This document shows positions 28,610 through 35,574 of a DNA stretch of 35,574 nucleotides, piece after piece. Numbering within the stretch: the first letter of the stretch is position 1; each line of letters starts with the position of its first letter. The stretch lies in the NCBI GenBank assembly GCA_002633005.1, contig NMRA01000011.1, positions 1,092,855 through 1,128,428 of the forward strand, given 5' to 3'. Source of the DNA: Phoronis australis. Lineage: Eukaryota; Phoronida; Phoronidae. The translations under genes and the position numbers were made by a program. The notes under the pieces are model-generated. The model ran no database searches. It was not told the DNA's origin and saw only the letters and a program-made list of their open reading frames with translations.

Positions 28610-31600
28610 CTGAAATAAGCCAAGTGTGATTCCTGCTTAGTACACTACAAACATAGGCGGATTTAGGGGGGAGGGGGGTCCAAGAGGCCTGGCCGCCCCT
28701 TGGCTGCCGCAAAAGAATAAAACAGAAAGCGCGAGGACATACTAATTGACGTCGGTAATTAACATGCATCTCGGGGGCCCAGAACCTCATCGCAAGTGTC
28801 CGACTGAGACCGCCGGCGCGATCCTTCACAGTTTTTTTTAGTCCCCCGACTGTATATTACTAGAAGGTCCACATCCACGGAAATTAGAAGTGCACGCACG
28901 CAATCGTGCTTTGTGGGTTTGGCCCAGAAAAATTGTTGCCCCCCTTATGATATCCTAGATCCGCCACTGACAAATACCTTAGCGCAACGCAGCTGTTCAG
29001 ATAATGGGATATTGGAAAAAATGTATGGGGTGAGCAGGGTTGAGTTTCGCAGATGCAAGAATTTCACGAAGGAAGCCAGGGTGATTGTGTGCTTCACTTG
29101 CCGGTATCTCGCCAAGTCTTGCATGATCTTGCATTTTCGCGAGATTCTCGCGTCAATGGAACGCAATTCAGGATTTTACGTCATAAATCTTACTCGCAGA
29201 GGCTGGAATGACTGAGTTTCAGCTTGCGATGTGCAATTGTTAGGCGAAAACTATTTTCATGTGTTAAAGAGTTTATCAAAATTAATTGTCGGTGTATCTC
29301 CACAGAATCACACCACACCAAAGGCATATCTTGTCATTTTCTGTGATCTCAATGGTGTCTAGCCAAAATTACAGCAGAAACAGGTTGAATGGGGAGAAAA
29401 CAGCATCTTGCAGTGATTTTAAAGTTCGTATTCACGTGAAAAATCAAAATTACGTCATGAAAAGCTTGGCTCATTTCGTGTATCCCCGCACTTTGAGAAT
29501 AACTTTTCTTCACTAAGTGACGGCCACTGGTTCTGAAAATCGGGGATTACTCTAAGCGACTGTTGTCCTAACGTCTTGTTTATGACACTATGTCAAAATG
29601 TCAAAACATTTCTGTTGCCGTAGTCAATGAACAACCATCCGCCGCGTCATCAGTCGACAACTTTAGCAGAATGGGTGATGTAGGGTTCAGTGCCCGGTTG
29701 CATGAAACAGTGATGTCCCAAATAGAGACTCAACTAAGGTCCCTAAGTCCTTTTGCGTATTTGTGTCTTTATGGACTGCCAGATGCAATATTTTTCTATC
29801 ATTTCATCTTTATTGAATTTGATTAATGACATTTTCTAATAATATAACTAAAAACTGAGCCCAGAGTTCATTGAAAATGAATAGGGACTCAATCCTTAAA
29901 TTGGGGGTGTTGCATGAAAAGATCCCTAATTATTTTCGATAATATTGACAACTCAACGTAGAATTCACTCTCGATTTGTATCAAAGTCAAGAGTTGACTT
30001 AGTAATGAAAGTAAAACAATACAAGAAAGGGCAATCGAAGCTTTCACAAGTTCAAAGATACGCAGTAGATTTAGGGAACTCAGCTGAGTCCCTGTTTGGG
30101 TCTGTTTCATGCAACCGGACACTGAACAACATCCGGGTCACAATACCTGCGAATCCACCATATTCTGGTGCCGTGCTCAGTCTGCTTCTAAATTCCTCCG
30201 CCCAAGGTTCGTCCGTCTCCAGACAGAACTGTAGATACTTCATGCGATTGAATTCATTCCTGAAGTAAAACAACCAAAAATGTTGTGAATCAGAATCCAA
30301 ACCTCGCAAGCGCTAGCGAAATACGACATTCACCAGTTCGACAATGAACGACAATACAAAGTGGACATTATTACTCTCTTTATATTACGTACGCGTTCCG
30401 TGTTAGCATCATTAAACGACGGGAATAAAAGAGATAATGACGACCACGATGACAGCCTGGTCGTGTCAGCACGCGGGCTGTTGTGGTCTTTATTATCATA
30501 ATGCCAATAATAACGAACAGCGCGGAAGATGATGATGATGATGGTGGTGGTGATGATGAGAAGAGAAGCACTGGCGCAGATAATGATGATTAAAGTAATG
30601 GAGGTGGACGGAGATGATGACACTGTTAATAACTACTAATTTTAGAAGTAATCGCTATGAGATCGATATCTATATACGTCAAATTAACCTTTTCATCCAC
30701 TTCAATTCCATTCTATGTCCATAAAGTGCGATGTATAATCACCTACTTAGTCATCAATCACACCTGAATAGGACGGCTGAGAGTAAAAATTACAAGGTCA
30801 CGATTAAAATTTCAAACGAACACTATTGTGTGACATGATCAAGAAGTTTTAAAAATAAGGATTATGCGAACAAATCGTCACTATATTCATGACGATTACC
30901 ATTGGAGTGCGACCCTGTCGGGAGACAAGTGCGACACGTACGGCGATACATGGCGTGACTAAGTCGAACGTTTCAACGTAAGGCTGATACTTTAAAAATC
31001 AATAAAACAGAAATTTATAACAACATTTCATCGAATGTTAAGACCAAACGTAACACTTTATTCAGAAACATGGACATTTTTGAACTGGAGTGTGCCCTCA
31101 GAGTCAGGGGTCAGTACACGACAATGAATTGTTGAAGAACTCGTGAGTGACGTTGCGAATGACCCCGAACACATTGTTCTCGTCTCGTGACACAACAGAG
31201 CGGTGAAAACCAAATGACTTGTATCTACATATGTACTTCTCGAAGATAACAGGACCGTATGAACGTACTCACTGTTTAGCCACGAGCGATTATGTCAACG
31301 TGTAACCAACACCGAGAGTCAACATCAATTTACTATAAACATTTATGATAAAGGTGTAAAGACCAGCGCAAACCGAGAGCAACGAGCTCAGCTGGCTGCC
31401 TCAAGCGAACTAGCTGAGTTCACAGATCACGTCAAGGCGCCATGTGAAGGTCGCCTATAACAACAAGAATACCGGTATCAAGGTTATGTAGGACCTTGTA
31501 TACACATCGGTATAACTCTGTAAAAGTATACATTTTTTGAAAGTAGAAAGCCTGTAGAATCAGGTTTTTGACTATATACCAATCTGCTGTTAATTCTATC

Positions 31601-34337
31601 CCGGGACCATGTGTTTATAGTAAATTTTAGCCAAAAAGAACGGTGCAGCCGTAGCAAAACAATGGTATCAATTATATGACCATATTGTGTTTGATACAAT
31701 GTATAATTGTATGAGACGGAATCTCAAAAACGATGCTACAGTTTTCTAAAATATCACTTAGTTTTCGTTTGATGCTTCTTTTGACTTTTTCATAAAAATC
31801 ATAAAATTACTATTTTTGATACCATCTCATGCAAAAGTGGAAAATATTAAAAACAAAATCAGTGCATCACGTATAGTGTGTGTATGTTTCATAAGAATTC
31901 GATCATCCATTTCTGAGGTATGATGTTCCAAAGTTTGCCAAGTTTGGACATTTTTCGAGGGTCCTACATAACCTTCAGGTCTGCTAGGTAAACTTAAGAG
32001 GTGAAAAGTTTTGGTCCGTCTGATGCCTGGGGCATTGCCAGTTTGGCCAAAGTGCGAAACGTCCAAGCATTTACCTGAGTGTCCCACAAACGTTAGCACA
32101 ATATTCGGAAGTATAAAAACCAGAAAATGGTTCTGTGCAGAGAACTAACGATTTTTTGTATTCCAGGAATCGCAAAGTTTCTTTTGCAAGGCAAAGAAAT
32201 TAGGAAAATTGACAGTCTTGGCTCTTAAACCTAAATGCAGTGAAACGACGACAGATTTTCAGACTGTGCACATCTGATTTCACATTTTTCAAAGAACAAG
32301 CACTTGTGTAAGGATATGTAACTGGGGCCATCCAAACCCAGGTATAGCCAAACATCAGTTATAATATGATATCTGGGTAAATAAAGTTATCTTGATCCCA
32401 AGTCAACGAACAACGCGGCTATTGTCGTTTGAAGCGTGACTACGCTTTTGGGACACACTGTACAACTTCCAGTGGTGCACCAACAAAATGGCCGCTACAT
32501 TTGTACTCATGACACAGAAATTCGCTTTTATGAACTGTGATAGTAAAAACGGAACATACGAGTTGTAATTGTCCGAAATTTTTCCGAGATGGCCATGGTT
32601 GTGAACTGGGAAAAACAAAGGGATAAGTAATTTGACGCTTTCTCAAGTTACATTGTGAAATTCGGCAATTTGTCAACATTTTCCCTTGTCAGAAACCGAG
32701 CCATCAATGGTAGCTTAAATATTGTTTAAATAACAATAGAATTTGTGACGTTGTTCACGTTAGAATGTCACAGTATTTACTTATAGGTCCATACTGCCAG
32801 GTATGTACGCTCAGACATTTCGTCTTGTTGTGCCTTTTGATTTTTAAATCCGTGCTGGTGGCGTTTTTTACTTTGAAGGTTGCGCGACGAGTGGGCACTA
32901 GTCATTAAACGATTTGCTAGATCATGTAGATATATAGCCAACAGTGGCTAGTGTTTCGGAGTCAATAATCGAGGCAGGGACACGGGTCATAGCTATGAAA
33001 ACAATGGCAAAGATAACAGAAAAATCGAATAGGAATTTGGAACGAATATACCCTTGTCTTTATCTGCAGCCCTCTTAAGTACTGCGTGCTTGACCTACTT
33101 TCCCAGTAAGCCAGGGTCCATTAGTTCTTGAAGCCCAATTCAGCGCCACCTGGCCATTTTTGGGATGGAACACTTTGCTTTATATTCAATACGGCCTAAA
33201 GCCATGGGCCGAGTGGAGTTCCAAGATTACTCCAAGGGAAAAAGACTCACCGCGGCTAACTTAATTTATTCCAATCTGAAGTTCGTGAATTCTACTTAGC
33301 AATGTGTAGGTCTTTAGATACCGTTGTTTAACTTAAAACAACGCAACCAATTCAATAGCAGATGCGCTTAAGCACCAGTGGTCATGGCGGGAGCTGTTAA
33401 AAGAATAAAACGAAACAAAAACAGAGAAGATAAGCCCAGTGTAGTAAAACACAACGTATTCTGGATATGGGTATATACCAGAGCTATTGTACATTCATTC
33501 ATAAGTGAGCTGTTTTGCCACCAGTTCAATTTGATTTTAGACTGAATTCTTATCTATTAGATTTAGTCTGAACAGGTGGGTGTCAAGGTCTACACAGCAG
33601 TTTGATTTTCCCAACACATTATGAATATTTGATAACTAAAACCGGAAAACTAAAAAACCTTCACACGAACGACATAGTCTACCACTCACCTGTTCATATG
33701 AAGCTTATACAGGTCTTGGTCTATCAGATCTAACGGCCTAACCAGAGGGTCTATGTCTTCCAGCTGTTCCGCTGTCCAGCCAACGAAGTATTTGTGTTTG
33801 TGCCTCTCCACCCAGACGCGACATTTGTCCATAATAGATCGGCCGTCGAGACTTGGAAACAGTAGCCGTATGCCAATAAGCCTCTTGGCATGTTTCACCT
33901 TACCTGTCAATAATAACACACAGATACCCACAATATCAAGCATTGTTTCCGTCATATTGTTTGCAAGTCACAATTTTCCTGTGATGTCACCGGATGTTTA
34001 CCAGCCGACAATTGTCCCACAATATATTTGAAAATCGACACCAGCGTCGCTAATTCAGTAAGTTTTCCGCAAATAAAATCCCCGTATTGTATGAGGATGA
34101 GCTGGGCTGCGCTTAGAAATGGAAGACACCGAAACGAAAGAAAATTCTATTCAGGAAAAACAAACCGTATTTTTTCCATAATTCAACATCACATCCCCGC
34201 CAACCAATCACTTCAGAGGCGGCAATTTTGCTAGTAAACGTGATCCACCACTTACGAAACACTCGTCTTGTGTGATCCCGCCAAACTGGTGAGAACCTCG
34301 CGTTCATTACGGAACGCATACCTGGAGTGCGTTCCAT
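26925..34337 (-). CDS. Two-domain protein of unknown family, four coding exons (~697 residues)
   Basis: I do not recognise this gene. Exons 34256-34337, 33690-33903, 30147-30259 and 26925-28609 join in phase. The protein holds two copies of one domain. Domain 1 spans about residues 11-157 across all four exons; domain 2 (about 371-517) lies wholly in the last exon. Shared features in order are LFPS, RHK..YF..WT.EQ...DPLVRP, a YK-N segment, LQF..E...WAE.FR.RL, PE.GGF and LWR.HS..YR. The linker (158-370) is Ser-rich with three PsiKxE sites, IKLE, VKQE and IKNE (K184, K203, K233). The C-terminal 70 residues contain a Trp-rich helix-like stretch (LDWLWSCREML) and an FRERLGG segment. No signal peptide or membrane segment is seen. 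A nuclear regulatory role is inference only. The start is uncertain: Met1, Met7 or Met11. Confidence 0.75.
28656..28965. mobile_element. MITE-like element with GGCGGAT ends
   Basis: The left end ggcggatttagggggg is inversely repeated at the right end (ccccccttatga...ctagatccgcc). 310 bases, no ORF. Same style of ends as the element at 18949-19102. It lies in intron 3 of the two-domain gene, 47 bases from the exon 4 acceptor. Confidence 0.55.
28966..29685. other. Intron 3 of the two-domain gene, middle
   Basis: No exon recognised. Bases 29107-29167 contain a dispersed repeat (cttgcatgatcttgcatttt, then atggaacgca) also seen in inverse orientation at about 34323-34366. Confidence 0.5.
29107..29167 (+). 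repeat. Dispersed repeat, copy near 29.1 kb
   Basis: Matches the reverse complement of about 34323-34366 over cttgcatgatcttgcatttt, cgcga and atggaacgca with a few differences. Confidence 0.7.
29686..30126. mobile_element. 441-bp MITE with TTCAGTG(C/T)CCGGTTGCATGAA ends
   Basis: The two ends are inverse copies over about 25 bases (ttcagtgcccggttgcatga and its complement with one change) and similarity continues inward as gggactca. A third internal gttgcatgaaa copy lies near 29912. No transposase ORF. It ends 20 bases from the donor-side edge of exon 3 (30147). Confidence 0.75.
30147..30259 (-). CDS. Exon 3 of the two-domain gene (second part of domain 1)
   Basis: 113 bases, acceptor acttcag, donor gtattg. 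Encodes MKYLQFCLETDEPWAEEFRS and PEYGGFAG, parallel to LQFAMEGNDEWAEQFRARL and PEQGGF of domain 2. Its donor is only 20 bases from the end of a MITE. Confidence 0.85.
30526..30561. repeat. (GAT)n/(GGT)n trinucleotide repeat
   Basis: Consecutive gat units followed by ggt units and more gat units, in intron 2 of the two-domain gene. The ORFs read through here are low-complexity artefacts. Confidence 0.85.
30562..33689. other. Intron 2 of the two-domain gene
   Basis: About 3.1 kb with no exon I can support. A 16-base motif (aaggttatgtaggacc) at about 31481 recurs inverted near 31962, which may mark another inverted-repeat element. The motif ggtgcaccaacaaaatggc at about 32473 recurs near 34834. 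Confidence 0.45.
33690..33903 (-). CDS. Exon 2 of the two-domain gene (first part of domain 1)
   Basis: Acceptor attgacag, donor gtgagt, 214 bases. It encodes LLFPSLDGRS, RHKHKYFVGWTAEQLEDIDP and LVRPLDL, closely matching domain 2 in the last exon. Confidence 0.8.
34256..34337 (-). CDS. Exon 1 of the two-domain gene (predicted)
   Basis: ATG at 34335-34337, 27 codons plus one base, donor gtaagtgg. The phase fits exon 2 and the joined sequence WRDHTRRVFRKVKHAKR resembles the WRGKYGSNTEWKKSER lead-in of domain 2. The first codons lie in an inverted repeat, so Met7 (34317-34319) or Met11 (34305-34307) may be the true start. Confidence 0.5.
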
Positions 34338-34545
34338 AGACGCAAGAAATCGCGAAAATGCAAGATCATGCAAGACCACGTATGGAAGAGGAGTGCTTCA
34401 GAAGATTACTAATGTATTCTAGCAAAACGGCGATCACAGAAGTGATTGGTCGGTGAGGTTGGAATGTTGAATTAACAGAAAACTTCTCGCCACAAATGGT
34501 TTGCGAGTGTCTTGGGACTATGGAACGCACCACTTTGCAGGTGTC
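34320..34545. repeat. Inverted repeat around the predicted start of the two-domain gene
   Basis: cctggagtgcgttccatag near 34321 is inversely repeated as ctatggaacgcaccactttgcagg near 34522-34545. With the 29.1 kb copy this suggests a dispersed inverted-repeat element overlapping the first codons of the predicted gene. Confidence 0.5.
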
Positions 34546-35574
34546 ACATGTTTCGCATCATTTTGATACGGCGGGAGAAATTAGACTTCCAAAGGTTGTG
34601 CAGACTCTTCCAGTCCAAAGGAACAAAACGGAAACCACTTATGCGCAATGTCAGTGTAACGCGTGTCGCCTTCGTCTTAAAAACAGTATTTCCGTTTCTC
34701 TTCAATTAAAAATCATGAAACGAATTTGACCGCAAACCAGCCAAAATGATAGTATCTCAACACAAAACGAAAAGGTTTCAAAATAACCACAATTAAATAT
34801 GTCCTTTTCAAATTGTTTTAGAATTCAGGTGGTGCACCAACAAAATGGCGACCACAGTTGAATGGCATCACTTTTTATGAATTGTCGGAAAGCACAACTA
34901 AAAGCAGGACATGACCGTAATTTACGAAACGTTCTTATTTCAGTGGTGTCTATCGGTTGATGAAACTCTTTCAGTGTTTTGAATTAGAGAAAATAACGCA
35001 AACGATCTCTTTGAGGCGTTTTATCCCCATAGTTCGGCTTGTCAAAGTCTTCTATTCTTCAAGGAATGTCGACGTCTTAATATTTGACAGCAGAGTTCTT
35101 TGGCTAACAACCATTAAAAATCACGGAAACACGATTGTAGCAAATAGAACAAAGAAACAAAACATGTAGTTAACTACATGTAGAAGATATTAACTTTAAA
35201 CGAGATACGAGAATGGTCTTCCTGAGGTGTGCATGCGTGAATGAATGGTGTACTTATTTGTTTGTTTGTTTTTATAATTGTTTGTAAATGATAATAAATA
35301 CATAAAAAACATGTTTCATGCGAAAAAATCATGTTTTCGAAAATTATGGCGATCTCTGTGAAAAATCAAGATTTTTATTAAAAACGAAATCTCGTAATTA
35401 CGAAAAATCTGAAAATTGTTTCTGCGCTCATAATATGATTATGCAATCAACATGGATTTTAAATATGCACAATCAAATTAGTCTACAGTTAAAACTGTGC
35501 CACCCTTGTGTTCTCTCGGTCAGTCCGCGGATTTTGATAAAAATACACAAATGGTGAAAATCCTTGAAGTGTCA
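34546..35574. other. Right-edge sequence upstream of the two-domain gene
   Basis: AT-rich, with no recognised coding sequence. A short ttgtttgtttgttt run lies near 35258. Confidence 0.45.

Noticed and set aside
28610-28829. N-terminal extension of the long minus-strand ORF
   Set aside because: A good acceptor lies at 28610-28611 and the phase matches exon 3. The extension runs through intron and a MITE end and has no similarity to domain 1.
29590-30122. ORFs on both strands of 77-78 residues
   Set aside because: Both fall largely inside the 441-bp MITE.
30330-30623. Ser/Ile-rich minus-strand ORFs
   Set aside because: Translation of a GAT/GGT trinucleotide repeat.
33904-33955. Alternative start MTETMLDIVGICVLLL directly before exon 2
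   Set aside because: The sequence looks like a T-rich intron end with acceptor attgacag, and an upstream exon joins in phase. Still possible as an alternative first exon, but not preferred.
1-35574. tRNA, rRNA, CRISPR or bacterial operon structure
   Set aside because: No cloverleaf with A/B boxes, no rRNA-like segment and no regularly spaced direct repeats were seen.

Overview
The window is animal nuclear DNA, most likely from a marine invertebrate. Genes are split into short exons by GT-AG introns, coding density is low, microsatellites and small inverted-repeat transposons are scattered through introns, and the coding sequence resembles metazoan proteins. I cannot name the phylum from sequence alone. 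Two single 'n' bases (2728, 11474) each sit at the edge of a near-identical local duplication. That points to a draft assembly of a heterozygous genome in which both alleles were partly kept.

Layout from left to right: (1) 1-891, plus strand: the 3' end of a gene for an extracellular protein with degenerate LDL-receptor class B (YWTD) propeller repeats and a hydrophobic C-terminal tail, followed by a poly(A) signal. (2) 1392-22988, minus strand: a complete long-chain acyl-CoA synthetase gene (ACSL1/5/6-like). I reconstructed 20 coding exons (about 693 residues) with every splice phase matching. Four of these exons appear twice, one of them only partly, because of the two duplicated blocks. 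The gene converges tail-to-tail on gene 1. (3) 22989-26924: intergenic DNA that must hold the ACSL promoter. (4) 26925-about 34337, minus strand: a second gene in four coding exons (about 697 residues). Its product carries two copies of a roughly 120-145 residue domain I do not recognise, joined by a Ser-rich linker with three SUMO-type sites and followed by a distinct C-terminal region. This is the best candidate for something undescribed. (5) 34338-35574: upstream sequence with an inverted repeat overlapping the predicted start.

Mobile and repeat content: a 1.43 kb foldback-type element with long terminal inverted repeats and a 7-bp target duplication (20594-22019), a 441-bp MITE ending 20 bp from a splice site (29686-30126), two elements with GGCGGAT-type ends, a perfect 19-bp hairpin (19348-19396), and several simple or tandem repeats. 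No rRNA, tRNA, CRISPR or prokaryotic feature was seen.

The three genes show no obvious functional link. The ACSL enzyme activates long-chain fatty acids at a membrane, gene 1 looks like a cell-surface protein, and gene 3 looks like a nuclear regulator.
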